NCBI RefSeq assembly: GCF_002237555.1
Contig: NZ_CP022540.1
Location: 3,105,001 to 3,169,000, forward strand
Source of the DNA: Antarctobacter heliothermus
GTDB taxonomy: Bacteria > Pseudomonadota > Alphaproteobacteria > Rhodobacterales > Rhodobacteraceae
DNA length: 64,000 nucleotides
Direction: 5' to 3'
Positions 54,182 through 62,104 of this stretch are shown piece by piece. Below the pieces are notes generated by a model. The model saw only the letters and a list, made by a program, of their open reading frames with translations. It was not told the origin of the DNA and did no database searches. Numbering within the stretch: the first letter of the stretch is position 1; every line of letters begins with the position of its first letter. The position numbers were made by a program, and so were the translations under genes.

Positions 54182-54197
54182 CGGTCCCACGGGACCG
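54182..54197 (+). other. Short hairpin before nuoE
   Basis: A perfect 7-bp stem CGGTCCC-AC-GGGACCG, 6 bases after the lipoprotein stop. A second GC-rich stem (GGTGCC with GGCGCC) follows at about 54223-54241. No T-run, so probably an RNA processing or stability element within the operon rather than a terminator. Confidence 0.4.
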
Positions 54198-54267
54198 GAG
54201 ACGACAAGTTGTAACCCAAGGGGGTGCCGCCCGGCGGCGCCCGACGTTAGACGGAAAGCCGAAAGTC

Positions 54268-55461
54268 ATGCTGCGCCGACTGCACCCCGAGCAACCCGAG
54301 AGTTTTGCCTTTGCCCCCGCCAATCTGGAATGGGCGCATGAGCAGATCACCAAATATCCCGCCGGACGTCAGGCCAGCGCGATCATCCCGCTGTTGTGGC
54401 GTGCGCAGGAACAAGAGGGTTGGCTGACCCGTCCGGCAATCGAATATGTCGCTGACATGCTGGGCATGGCCTATATCCGGGCGCTTGAAGTGGCCAGTTT
54501 CTACTTCATGTTCCAGCTGCAACCCGTTGGGTCCATTGCCCATATTCAGATTTGTGGCACAACGTCGTGTATGATTTGCGGTGCCGAGGATCTGATCGCG
54601 GTGTGCCGCGACAAGATCGCCGCCAAGCCGCATGCGCTGTCAGCGGATGGTAAGTTCAGCTGGGAAGAGGTCGAATGCCTTGGTGCCTGCGCCAACGCGC
54701 CCATGGCGCAGATCGGCAAGGATTACTTTGAGGATCTGACCGCCGAAAAGCTGGGAGAGCTGCTGGACGCGCTGGCCCGAGGAGAAGTGCCGCTGGCGGG
54801 TCCGCAGAACGGTCGCTTTGCATCGGAGCCAAAATCCGGGATCACCTCGCTGACCGATTTCGTCAACGGCTCGATCAAGCTGAACGCCAGCGCGCAGTTT
54901 GCGCATGACATCGGTGAGACGGTCAAGCGGATCGACGGGACCGAGGTTCCGCTGTCCGCTCCGTGGAATGACCAGTCAGGCACCCGTGATCTAAAACGTG
55001 AGCAACCCAAGGCACCTGAGGCCGATGTTCCCGAGGATGCCAAGCCAGAACCGGTGCCGGAAAAGATCGCCGAAGCGCCGGTCGAAGTTCAGAATGCACT
55101 GATCCAGCCGACGACTCGGCTCGAAGGGCAGGCGGATCTGGCCGAGCGCAAGGGTATTTGGCGGTACGAGGCCCCAAAGTCCAATACTGCTGACACCGAT
55201 GCTGCCCCCGTTGACAAGCCTGCTGGCCTTGAGGCTGCGCGCGACGGCAAGGCGGATGATCTCAAAAAGATCAAAGGTGTCGGGCCAAAACTTGAAAAAC
55301 TCCTGAACACGCTGGGCGTCTATCACTTCGATCAGGTTGCGGCCTGGACGGACAAGGAATTGGCTTGGGTCGACGACAACCTTGAAGGGTTCAAGGGCCG
55401 CGCGACTCGTGATGAATGGGTGACCCAAGCCCGCGAATTGGCCAAGAACAGCCAAGGCTGA
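54268..55461 (+). CDS. nuoE: NADH-quinone oxidoreductase subunit E with C-terminal HhH-like module
   Basis: Residues 1-175 are a normal NuoE (24-kDa, [2Fe-2S]) with cysteines C96, C101, C137 and C141. Residues of about 176-325 form an Ala/Pro/Glu-rich linker that contains the RKGIWRY motif (291-303). Residues 330-393 form a helix-hairpin-helix-like module ([20 protein letters not shown], then [12 protein letters not shown]). The C-terminal part is about 200 residues longer than the E. coli protein. A similar module recurs in the next two genes. The start at 54268 is at ATGCTGCGCCGACTGCA. Confidence 0.96.
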   Translation: MLRRLHPEQPESFAFAPANLEWAHEQITKYPAGRQASAIIPLLWRAQEQEGWLTRPAIEYVADMLGMAYIRALEVASFYFMFQLQPVGSIAHIQICGTTSCMICGAEDLIAVCRDKIAAKPHALSADGKFSWEEVECLGACANAPMAQIGKDYFEDLTAEKLGELLDALARGEVPLAGPQNGRFASEPKSGITSLTDFVNGSIKLNASAQFAHDIGETVKRIDGTEVPLSAPWNDQSGTRDLKREQPKAPEADVPEDAKPEPVPEKIAEAPVEVQNALIQPTTRLEGQADLAERKGIWRYEAPKSNTADTDAAPVDKPAGLEAARDGKADDLKKIKGVGPKLEKLLNTLGVYHFDQVAAWTDKELAWVDDNLEGFKGRATRDEWVTQARELAKNSQG

Positions 55462-55477
55462 ACCGGTACTTTCATCC

Positions 55478-55522
55478 CCCTTTGCGACTTACCTGCCTGC
55501 ATGTATCGTTGCTAACAAAGGG
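55478..55522 (+). other. Stem-loop upstream of the two-TM HhH gene
   Basis: CCCTTTG (55478-55484) can pair with CAAAGGG (55516-55522), a long-loop stem that ends 3 bases before the GGGAGG ribosome site. If formed, it could affect translation of the downstream gene. Confidence 0.3.
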
Positions 55523-55537
55523 TTGGGAGGCCGATAC

Positions 55538-56503
55538 ATGACCGATACGAAATCAGGGGGCGATTGCCCCAAGATCTGCTGGGGCCTTGCCGGGCTGGCA
55601 GCCTTGCTAACGTTTGGGCTGCTTTTGGCGGTGGCAGAGTGGCGTTTCATTTCAGCTCTGTTGGTGGCGATCATTCTGTTGGTCGGTCTGGGCTTGCTGT
55701 TCAAAATGGTTCTGTGCGGGTCACCGGCCACATCCAGCCAAACAGATGTGGCCCCTGCGCGCCCTGTTAAGGAACCGGTCAAAGTGCCAGCGAGTGCGCC
55801 GCAAGGGACGGTTGAAACCGCCCCCAAGGTTGCGCCGGTTGACGTGGCTGACCCGCGTGTCCGCCCCTCCGCGCCACTGGTCGGCGAGGCAGAACTGGCG
55901 GAACGCAAGGGCAGTTGGACATATTCAGATACGGCGACACCGCCTGTGGCAGACTCCGTTCCGGCAGGTGATACCGGCCCGGACAGTGTTGCAGTCGTTG
56001 ATCCGACGCCAGTGCCCAACCCCTCAGTGGCCGACGCTGCGGCAATCGATGTCCCCGAAGACGCCGGACCGCGTATTCTGCCGTCGACCCCTCTGGCGGG
56101 AGAGGCGGAATTGGCCAGCCGAAAGGGGGCATGGAGGTACACCGCGCCCGCCGCCTCGGCTGTGACCGACACCGAAGATTATGATGGGGACGGGATCGTC
56201 GAAGGCAAGGACGAGGGCGAAAAGCCAACCATGCTGGACGGCCCGCGCGAAGGTGGCGCGGATGACCTTAAGCAGGTCAAGGGCATCGGGCCAAAGTTGG
56301 AAAAGCTTTGCAACGATCTGGGCATCTACCATTTCGACCAGATTGCCAGTTGGACCGAACAGGAGATTGCCTGGGTCGATGCCAACCTTGAAGGTTTCAA
56401 GGGTCGGGTCAGCCGTGATCAATGGGTCGATCAGGCACGGGTTCTTGCCGAAGGCGGCGAGACCGAGTTCTCGTCCCGAGTTAGGGGCGGTGACGTCTAC
56501 TGA
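55538..56503 (+). CDS. Two-TM protein with repeated RKGxWxY motifs and HhH-like module
   Basis: A 321-residue protein with two TM helices (about 15-33 and 38-57), a Pro/Ala-rich linker with two copies of the motif ELA(E/S)RKGxWxY (116-129 and 188-204), an EF-hand-like loop DYDGDGIVEGKDEGE (214-228), and a C-terminal HhH-like module (241-304) that matches NuoE. The N-terminal helices would anchor the module to the membrane, where complex I sits. GGGAGG at 55525-55530 supports the ATG at 55538. Function unknown. Confidence 0.8.
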   Translation: MTDTKSGGDCPKICWGLAGLAALLTFGLLLAVAEWRFISALLVAIILLVGLGLLFKMVLCGSPATSSQTDVAPARPVKEPVKVPASAPQGTVETAPKVAPVDVADPRVRPSAPLVGEAELAERKGSWTYSDTATPPVADSVPAGDTGPDSVAVVDPTPVPNPSVADAAAIDVPEDAGPRILPSTPLAGEAELASRKGAWRYTAPAASAVTDTEDYDGDGIVEGKDEGEKPTMLDGPREGGADDLKQVKGIGPKLEKLCNDLGIYHFDQIASWTEQEIAWVDANLEGFKGRVSRDQWVDQARVLAEGGETEFSSRVRGGDVY

Positions 56504-56513
56504 TGCATCACAG

Positions 56514-56592
56514 CGGCGGTTCTGTTCCGCCGATCCAGCCCGTGCGACAACGCCATACCTTGCATGCCGCGCTGCAGTATGCAAGGCGTGGC
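56514..56592 (+). other. Two hairpins and a TGC-rich dyad before the Ala/Lys-rich gene
   Basis: The first stem is CGGCGG/CCGCCG (56514-56519 with 56527-56532). The second stem is CCTTGCAT/ATGCAAGG (56558-56565 with 56579-56586), extended by GCCA/TGGC (56552-56555 with 56589-56592), with CTGCAG in its loop. The TGC-rich pattern resembles sites of PhaR-type phasin regulators. It also may be an RNA hairpin. It lies 78 bases before the next start. Confidence 0.4.
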
Positions 56593-56669
56593 ACAGGCAC
56601 TGTTGGGGAGGAACGGCGCTAAGAAACGCGCAGTAGATTGCGCCCGATTAGTGGAGCGAGGACGTGACC

Positions 56670-57551
56670 ATGACGACCCCGAATTATGTGATGACACCCG
56701 ATTTCACCCCTTTCCTGCGTCTGATAGAGTTTCAGACCCGGTTCGCCATGGAGGCGAGCCAAGGCATGATGAAACTGGCCATGATGCCTTGGGCCGGTTT
56801 GCCGACGGGTTTTGGCTCTGTCTGTGGTCCGATGGGCCGCGTAACCGTTGCGGCCGAAACCAAGACAGTCGAGACGCCTGTGAAGACCAAAGCCGAAGCC
56901 GCTGACACGGTTGTCGAGGCCGTCGCCGAGGCGGTGGAAGAGGTGGCCGTTGCCCCGGTCAAGGCTGCGAAACCAAAAGCCGGTGCCGTAGTGGAAACCA
57001 AAGCTGCAGCGCCCAAGTTGGACACGGCTCCGGCTAAGAAGACCGCCGCACCTGCCGAGGTTCTGACCAAGTCGGTGGAAGCTGCAGATGCACCCGCTGC
57101 GAAGCCGGTCAAGGCAGAGGCCGCGCCTGTTAAAGCAGAGACCGTCAAGGCAGCGCCCGCCAAAGCTGAGACCGTCAAGGCAGCGCCTGCCAAAGCCGAG
57201 GCAGTCAAGGCCGCGCCCGCCAAGGCCGCGCCGGTGAAAGCCGAAGCTGTGAAAGCGGAGCCGGTAAAGGCAGAGATCGCGCCGGTCGAAACAAAGACCG
57301 CAGCGCCGACCATGACCAAACCCAAGGCGATGACCGCCCCCACCAAAGGCGCGTCGGACGACCTGACCGCACTGAACGGCGTCGGACCCAAGCTGGCCGA
57401 GGCGTTGAACGCCGAAGGCATCTATCATTTCGCGCAGATTGCCGCATGGACCGATGCCAACGTCCTTTGGGTGGATGAGAACCTTCCGGGTGTGCGCGGA
57501 CGCGCGTCGCGCAATGGTTGGGTGGCGCAGGCCGCCGATCTGGCCAAGTAA
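56670..57551 (+). CDS. Ala/Lys-rich protein with HhH-like module, phasin-like N-terminus
   Basis: A 293-residue protein. Residues 1-55 (FLRLIEFQTRFAMEASQGMMKLAMMPW) are amphipathic and faintly phasin-like. Residues of about 60-225 are a low-complexity Ala/Lys/Pro/Val linker that contains a near-perfect 10-residue repeat VKAAPAKAET, histone H1-like in composition. Residues 229-293 are the third HhH-like module of the operon (DLTALNGVGPKLAEALNAEG, then AAWTDANVLWVDENLPG). A GTG 6 bases upstream is an alternative start. Function unknown; it could bind nucleic acid or a partner of the HhH modules. Confidence 0.75.
   Translation: MTTPNYVMTPDFTPFLRLIEFQTRFAMEASQGMMKLAMMPWAGLPTGFGSVCGPMGRVTVAAETKTVETPVKTKAEAADTVVEAVAEAVEEVAVAPVKAAKPKAGAVVETKAAAPKLDTAPAKKTAAPAEVLTKSVEAADAPAAKPVKAEAAPVKAETVKAAPAKAETVKAAPAKAEAVKAAPAKAAPVKAEAVKAEPVKAEIAPVETKTAAPTMTKPKAMTAPTKGASDDLTALNGVGPKLAEALNAEGIYHFAQIAAWTDANVLWVDENLPGVRGRASRNGWVAQAADLAK
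57141..57230 (+). repeat. 30-bp tandem repeat coding for VKAAPAKAET
   Basis: Three copies of a 30-base unit (57141-57170, 57171-57200, 57201-57230) that differ by only a few bases. They code for the decapeptide repeat of the Ala/Lys-rich protein. Such repeats change copy number easily between strains. Confidence 0.85.
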
Positions 57552-57565
57552 ACCCGGGGTCGCGA

Positions 57566-57784
57566 ATGGCTGACAAGCAGGATCTCAACCGGCGGGGCCG
57601 CGTGATTGCGCTGGTCATTGCCGGGACCGGTGTCGGCTGGATCGCGGCCATTGCAATAGGCGCGGCGCTGGACCTGAGCCAGCGCCTGCGCGCGCTTTTG
57701 GATCTTGCCGCACTTGGAGGCTTTTTCTGGGCGCTGTGGATGTTATACGGGCTCTGGCGGGACCGCCAGAAAGACAAGGATTGA
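57566..57784 (+). CDS. DUF5337-like small membrane protein
   Basis: A 72-residue protein with two TM helices (about 12-32, VIALVIAGTGVGWIAAIAIGAAL, and about 42-60, LLDLAALGGFFWALWMLYGLW). It resembles DUF5337, a small family found in this group's nuo operons. It starts 14 bases after the Ala/Lys-rich gene and lies 3 bases before nuoF. Confidence 0.75.
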   Translation: MADKQDLNRRGRVIALVIAGTGVGWIAAIAIGAALDLSQRLRALLDLAALGGFFWALWMLYGLWRDRQKDKD

Positions 57785-57787
57785 GAG

Positions 57788-59086
57788 ATGCTGCAGGACC
57801 AGGACCGGATCTTTACCAACCTCTACGGCATGCATGACCGGACGCTTGATGGCGCGAAAAAGCGCGGCCATTGGGACGGAACCAAGGACATCATCGGCAA
57901 GGGACGTGAGTGGATCGTCGAGGAAATGAAGGCCTCTGGCCTGCGTGGGCGTGGTGGCGCCGGGTTCCCGACCGGTTTGAAATGGTCCTTCATGCCCAAG
58001 GAATCGGATGGCCGTCCGTCCTATCTGGTGGTGAACGCTGACGAATCAGAGCCGGGCACCTGCAAAGACCGCGAGATCATGCGTCATGATCCGCATACGC
58101 TGATCGAGGGCTGCCTGATCGCCTCTTTCGCGATGCAGGCGCATGCCTGCTATATCTATATTCGCGGCGAATACATCCGCGAGCGTGAGGCCCTGCAGGC
58201 CGCAATTGATGAGGCTTATGACGCGGGTCTTTTGGGCAAGAACGCCGCCGGGTCCGGCTGGGATTTCGAACTCTTTGTCGCGCATGGGGCCGGTGCCTAC
58301 ATCTGCGGTGAGGAAACCGCACTGCTGGAATCGCTCGAAGGCAAAAAGGGCATGCCCCGGATGAAGCCGCCGTTCCCGGCGGGCGCGGGTTTGTATGGTT
58401 GCCCGACCACGGTGAACAACGTCGAATCCATCGCCGTCGTGCCGACGATCCTGCGTCGTGGGGCCGAATGGTTCTCTGGCTTTGGCCGCGACAACAACAA
58501 GGGCACCAAGCTGTTTGCCATCTCTGGCCACGTCAACAACCCCTGCGTTGTCGAGGAGGCGATGTCGATCTCCTTCGAGGAACTGATCGAAAAGCATTGC
58601 GGCGGCATTCGCGGCGGATGGGACAACCTTAAGGCGGTGATCCCCGGCGGGTCGTCTGTTCCTTGTGTGCGCGGCGAAAAGATGCGCGATGCGATCATGG
58701 ACTTTGACTATCTGCGCGGTGAACTGGGGTCGGGTCTTGGCACCGCTGCGGTCATCGTGATGGACAAAGAGACGGACATCATCAAGGCGATCTGGCGTCT
58801 GGCGAAGTTCTACAAACACGAAAGCTGTGGCCAATGTACGCCGTGCCGCGAAGGCACCGGCTGGATGATGCGGGTCATGGAACGTCTGGTCAAAGGTGAG
58901 GCCGACGAGGAAGAAATCGACATGCTTTGGGACGTGACCAAGCAGGTCGAGGGCCACACCATCTGCGCCCTTGGTGACGCGGCGGCATGGCCGATTCAGG
59001 GCCTGATCCGCAACTTCCGCGATGAGATCGAGGATCGCATCAAGGCGCAAAAGACCGGCCGGATGAGCGCCGTCGCGGCGGAGTGA
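57788..59086 (+). CDS. nuoF: NADH-quinone oxidoreductase subunit F
   Basis: The NADH- and FMN-binding subunit, 432 residues. The FMN loop is [10 protein letters not shown] (54-63), the NADH region includes [16 protein letters not shown] and [16 protein letters not shown], and the [4Fe-4S] cysteines are C347, C350, C353 and C393 (ESCGQCTPC and TICALGD). Normal length and order. GAGAG precedes the ATG. Confidence 0.97.
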   Translation: MLQDQDRIFTNLYGMHDRTLDGAKKRGHWDGTKDIIGKGREWIVEEMKASGLRGRGGAGFPTGLKWSFMPKESDGRPSYLVVNADESEPGTCKDREIMRHDPHTLIEGCLIASFAMQAHACYIYIRGEYIREREALQAAIDEAYDAGLLGKNAAGSGWDFELFVAHGAGAYICGEETALLESLEGKKGMPRMKPPFPAGAGLYGCPTTVNNVESIAVVPTILRRGAEWFSGFGRDNNKGTKLFAISGHVNNPCVVEEAMSISFEELIEKHCGGIRGGWDNLKAVIPGGSSVPCVRGEKMRDAIMDFDYLRGELGSGLGTAAVIVMDKETDIIKAIWRLAKFYKHESCGQCTPCREGTGWMMRVMERLVKGEADEEEIDMLWDVTKQVEGHTICALGDAAAWPIQGLIRNFRDEIEDRIKAQKTGRMSAVAAE

Positions 59087-59090
59087 CGAC

Positions 59091-59321
59091 GTGCAGGCCG
59101 TTCTGGGACGCGTCCTGAGAGCCTTGCAAAATCTGGCGGCGGCAGTCTTGACTGCCGCCTTTTGCTTTGTGCCCGCATGGTATGCGCATATCGCGATCAC
59201 CGTGCAGTTGGCGCCGGTGTGGGTCTATGGCGCGGTCGCCGGTCTGGTGCTTGTAGGGGCCGGTGTGACCCTGTCGTTTCTGGAAAAGGCGTGGAACGGG
59301 CGCAAACCATTAGGGGAGTAA
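59091..59321 (+). CDS. Two-TM small membrane protein after nuoF
   Basis: A 76-residue protein starting at a GTG 4 bases after the nuoF stop. Two TM helices (about 10-36 and 41-63, VWVYGAVAGLVLVGAGVTLSFL). No recognised family. It shares one base with the next ATG, so it is coupled on both sides. Confidence 0.7.
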   Translation: MQAVLGRVLRALQNLAAAVLTAAFCFVPAWYAHIAITVQLAPVWVYGAVAGLVLVGAGVTLSFLEKAWNGRKPLGE

Positions 59322-59719
59322 TGGTGAGGGTACAGGCAACCATCTTTGTGTATGTGGCGGGCCTGATACTGGCGTTCTGCGTGATCCCGCAGGTTCAGGC
59401 GCAGGGAAATTCGCCGTTTTTCGTCGCCGAGACGGGTGTGTCGAGAAAGTGGGAAATCCGCGCCACGTTCGAGTGTGAAGACGCCCGCGCCGCGCCCGAA
59501 ACGGATGAACCTCAAAGAAAATGGATCGACAATGGCAGCGTCGCAATTTGCGGGGTCAGCGGACCTGACTTGGGTGTCAATGACAAGGCGCTTGCTCTGA
59601 AACTGTCGCACGCTCTTTGCCACCACTCCGATTTGCAGGTGTGCGCACAACCCGACAGTAGCGCGTTCAATGGGGCCGAGTGGTCCTTTGCCAAACTCAG
59701 CTGGAAAACGGGCTCGTGA
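59321..59719 (+). CDS. Secreted small protein in the nuo operon
   Basis: A 132-residue protein with a signal peptide (1-27, YVAGLILAFCVIPQVQA) and a mature part with several Cys (FECEDARAAP, SVAICGVSG, LSHALCHHSDLQVCAQ), probably with disulfides. Unassigned. The start overlaps the previous stop by one base; a GTG start one codon later is possible. The stop overlaps the following GTG. Confidence 0.65.
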   Translation: MVRVQATIFVYVAGLILAFCVIPQVQAQGNSPFFVAETGVSRKWEIRATFECEDARAAPETDEPQRKWIDNGSVAICGVSGPDLGVNDKALALKLSHALCHHSDLQVCAQPDSSAFNGAEWSFAKLSWKTGS

Positions 59720-60195
59720 CACAGTTTCATCTTGCGGAATTCAATATCGGTACGTTGCGCTATGACTGGGACGATCCCCGCGTGGCGGATTTCCAGAACA
59801 ATCTGGACAAGGTCTTTGCCATTGCGGAACGCGCGGACGGGTACGTTTGGCACCTGAAAGGGCCAGAGATGGAGGCTGCGCAATTGGATTGCACGGGGCC
59901 CTTGGGGGGGAATCCCCGCACCGCATCGACGCTATCGGTCTGGCGCGATCTGGCCGCGCTGGAGCATTTTGTTTGGAAAACAGTCCACAAACGCTTTTAC
60001 GATCGGCGGGCCGAATGGTACGGGCCGCAAACGGCATGGGGTGGTGTGCGGCTGGTGATGTGGTGGGTTCCACATGGGCATATCCCCACGATCACAGAGG
60101 CAGCCGCGCGTCTGACCCAGTTGGCACGGGACGGTGACAGCGACACGGCCTTTGGCTGGGACTACGCCCGGTCGACCTGGGGAGGGGCGGCATGA
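59716..60195 (+). CDS. DUF3291 protein, copy 1
   Basis: A 159-residue DUF3291 protein, a dimeric alpha/beta ferredoxin-like fold related to antibiotic biosynthesis monooxygenases. Conserved parts are FHLAEFNIGTLRYDWDDPRVADF and VMWWVPHGHIPTITEAAARLTQL with the Trp pair. It starts with GTG overlapping the previous stop, and its stop overlaps the second copy. Both copies lie in the nuo operon. A quinone- or heme-linked activity is possible but unproved. Confidence 0.85.
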   Translation: MTQFHLAEFNIGTLRYDWDDPRVADFQNNLDKVFAIAERADGYVWHLKGPEMEAAQLDCTGPLGGNPRTASTLSVWRDLAALEHFVWKTVHKRFYDRRAEWYGPQTAWGGVRLVMWWVPHGHIPTITEAAARLTQLARDGDSDTAFGWDYARSTWGGAA

Positions 60196-60680
60196 CTCAA
60201 TATCTGGCGGAACTGAACATCGGACGGTTGCTGGCTCCGACGGATGATCCCCGCGTGGCGGAATTCATGGCGAATCTTGACCGCATCAACGGGCTGGGCA
60301 AGCGGATGCCGGGCTTTGTCTGGATGATGGAAGGGGCAGGAGAGCCGGGGACCGGGAACACCGAAAACGCCATCGGCGATGACCCGCAGTTTGTCGCCAA
60401 CCTGACGGTCTGGGAAGACGTCGAAGCCTTGGAAAGGTTTGTCTGGGGTACTCTGCACAAGCAGTTTTATCAACGCCGGGCGGAGTGGTTCGAACTGATG
60501 GGCGACCAGCATTTTGTCATGTGGTGGATTCCGGCAGGACATCGCCCAACGCTGCAAGAGGGGCTGGCGCGGCTTGACCTCCTGCGGCGCAACGGGGACA
60601 GTGACGACGCGTTTGGCTGGACGCATCTGGCCGAGGCCCGGATGTGGCGCTCTGGGCTGTGCGCATCCGAGGCGAGCTAA
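60192..60680 (+). CDS. DUF3291 protein, copy 2
   Basis: A 162-residue paralog of the preceding gene with the same core: AELNIGRLLAPTDDPRVAEFMANLDRI, GFVWMMEGAG and VMWWIPAGHRPTLQEGLARLDLL. The two align throughout, with a clear tandem duplication. ATGA overlap with copy 1. Differences (LAPTDDP versus RYDWDDP) suggest specialised partners or substrates. Confidence 0.85.
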   Translation: MTQYLAELNIGRLLAPTDDPRVAEFMANLDRINGLGKRMPGFVWMMEGAGEPGTGNTENAIGDDPQFVANLTVWEDVEALERFVWGTLHKQFYQRRAEWFELMGDQHFVMWWIPAGHRPTLQEGLARLDLLRRNGDSDDAFGWTHLAEARMWRSGLCASEAS

Positions 60681-60695
60681 AAAACAGGACGGGAC

Positions 60696-61028
60696 ATGAA
60701 ATGGATTTTGGGGACGGCAGTGCTTGTCGCGGCGCTGGCGCCGATGGCGCAGGCGGAAACCGTGCGTTCTAAGAGCTTTGTTGCGGACATCCAGCGCCGC
60801 GCGGTGAATATCCAGGCGCGCGACGGCACAGGCTCGACTCCGGCGGCGCAAGTCTATGTAAGCGTGAAAACCGTGGCGGGCGCGGCCCCGGCGCAGGGAC
60901 AGATCAAGGCGGCAGGTGCCTTTGCTGCAAAGGCGGGGTGCCGCGACGGTCAGGCATTGGCCACGATCATGGCGGGCGTGACGACATCGGCCGCAGACTT
61001 TGAAGTGCTCTGCCGGGGAGGCCAATAA
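60696..61028 (+). CDS. Secreted small protein before nuoG (1)
   Basis: A 110-residue protein with a signal peptide (1-20, cut after AQA) and a mature part with DIQRRAVNIQARDGTGSTPAAQVYVSVKTVAG and two Cys (AGCRDG and VLCRGG) that could pair. No known family. CAGGACGGGAC precedes the ATG, and it ends 1 base before the next gene's start. Confidence 0.65.
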   Translation: MKWILGTAVLVAALAPMAQAETVRSKSFVADIQRRAVNIQARDGTGSTPAAQVYVSVKTVAGAAPAQGQIKAAGAFAAKAGCRDGQALATIMAGVTTSAADFEVLCRGGQ

Positions 61029-61029
61029 G

Positions 61030-61374
61030 ATGATGGTTCGTGTGATTTGCATTCTGGCCGTTGCGGCCACGTTAGGCGGCTGTGAGCGGGCGGGTATGTT
61101 CAAGAGAAACGCCCCGGTTTTCGACGGAGAACGGTTCCGCACCACTGCAAAGTCTGAACGCAAGAATCGGCAGGATTTTGTGATAAACGTGAGCGGTGTG
61201 TCCAAGTCGATGAAAGGCGCAATCGCCGCCGGGGAGTACAAAGCGGTGCAACATTGCATCGAGTTCTTCGGCACATCCGAGATCGACTGGATCGTCGGCC
61301 CCGATACCGATCCGCAGGCGCTGGTGGTTACGGGCGACAATATCACCTTCCGGGGGACTTGCCGCGACATCTGA
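61030..61374 (+). CDS. Small lipoprotein before nuoG (2)
   Basis: A 114-residue lipoprotein: lipobox LGGC with C18, then a mature part with KNRQDFVINVSGVSKSMKGAIAAGEYKAVQHCIEFFGTSEIDW and a C-terminal GTCRDI. Two Cys beyond the lipid Cys could form a disulfide. Unassigned. The start at 61030 is inside ATGATG, and 61033 is also possible. Confidence 0.65.
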   Translation: MMVRVICILAVAATLGGCERAGMFKRNAPVFDGERFRTTAKSERKNRQDFVINVSGVSKSMKGAIAAGEYKAVQHCIEFFGTSEIDWIVGPDTDPQALVVTGDNITFRGTCRDI

Positions 61375-61433
61375 CCGGCAATGTCCCGCGCAAGGCGCGT
61401 CGAAACCCGCCGAAATTGGCAGGCAGTGGGAGT

Positions 61434-61475
61434 GGATATTGAATATCCGGACCTGATGACCCCACTTCGGGGTCA
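61434..61475 (+). other. Two tandem inverted repeats before DUF5333 gene
   Basis: GGATAT-TGA-ATATCC (61434-61448) and TGACCCC-ACTTC-GGGGTCA (61457-61475) are both perfect. They lie in the 126-base gap after the lipoprotein. No T-run follows. They may be regulator sites for an internal promoter or RNA hairpins that separate the mRNA segments. Confidence 0.45.
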
Positions 61476-61500
61476 ATAGTTTCAATACGGAGTCTCGCGC

Positions 61501-61893
61501 ATGCGTCTGTTTCTTACCCCGATCCTCTGCCTGACCCTTGCCACGCCGGTCTGGGCAAAGACGCCACTCAACCAAGTGTCAGAAATTGATGACGGCCTGA
61601 TGGCGATCGCCATTGCCGACGAGATTCGGAAGAACTGCAATGACATCAGCGCACGGATGATTCGGGCCTATCGCCAGATTCAGGCGCTGGAAAAGCGTGC
61701 AAAGGCGTTGGGGTACTCCGACGATGAGATTGACACCTACGTCAACTCCTCCGCCGAAAAGAAGCGGATGCGCAAGAAGGCGGAAACCTGGTTGGCCTCA
61801 AAGGGCGTCGCCGCGTCCGATGAAAAGGCGCTTTGCAAGTTTGGTCGGGACGACATCGCGCGCGGCGGGCCGGTGGGTTTCTTCCTGCGCTGA
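61501..61893 (+). CDS. DUF5333 secreted protein
   Basis: A 130-residue protein with a signal peptide (1-19, cut after VWA) and a helical mature part (IADEIRKNCNDISARMIRAYRQIQALEKRAKALG; EKKRMRKKAETWLASKG). It matches my memory of DUF5333, which sits upstream of nuoG in this group. Two Cys (C39-like in KNCND and ALCKFG). It is followed by a strong terminator-like hairpin. Confidence 0.75.
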   Translation: MRLFLTPILCLTLATPVWAKTPLNQVSEIDDGLMAIAIADEIRKNCNDISARMIRAYRQIQALEKRAKALGYSDDEIDTYVNSSAEKKRMRKKAETWLASKGVAASDEKALCKFGRDDIARGGPVGFFLR

Positions 61894-61948
61894 GTCGCCG
61901 CCATCCTCTGATCAGAGGTAACGTACTCAATAGTTATCACAACCAAAG

Positions 61949-61988
61949 CGCGGCTGCGGGCGAAAACCCGTGAGCCGCGTCGTTTTTT
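61949..61988 (+). terminator. Intrinsic terminator between DUF5333 and nuoG
   Basis: Outer stem CGCGGCT/AGCCGCG (61949-61955 with 61973-61979), inner stem CGGG/CCCG (61957-61960 with 61967-61970), and a T-run at 61983-61988. It is a classical terminator 55 bases after the DUF5333 stop, inside the nuo operon. It implies that nuoG needs read-through or a separate promoter. Confidence 0.75.
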
Positions 61989-62104
61989 CCTGCCTTTTCG
62001 CTGCACCTGCATCTAGTAACGTCCGGCAGGGCAGGCTAAACCCGGGGGACTGCGGCCTGCGTGCCAGTGGGCGCTGCCAGCCGAAATACGGGAGAGGCAC
62101 GGGC

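Noticed and set aside
57141..57230. 30-bp tandem repeats as a CRISPR
   Set aside because: The units are directly adjacent without spacers and are in frame in a coding sequence.
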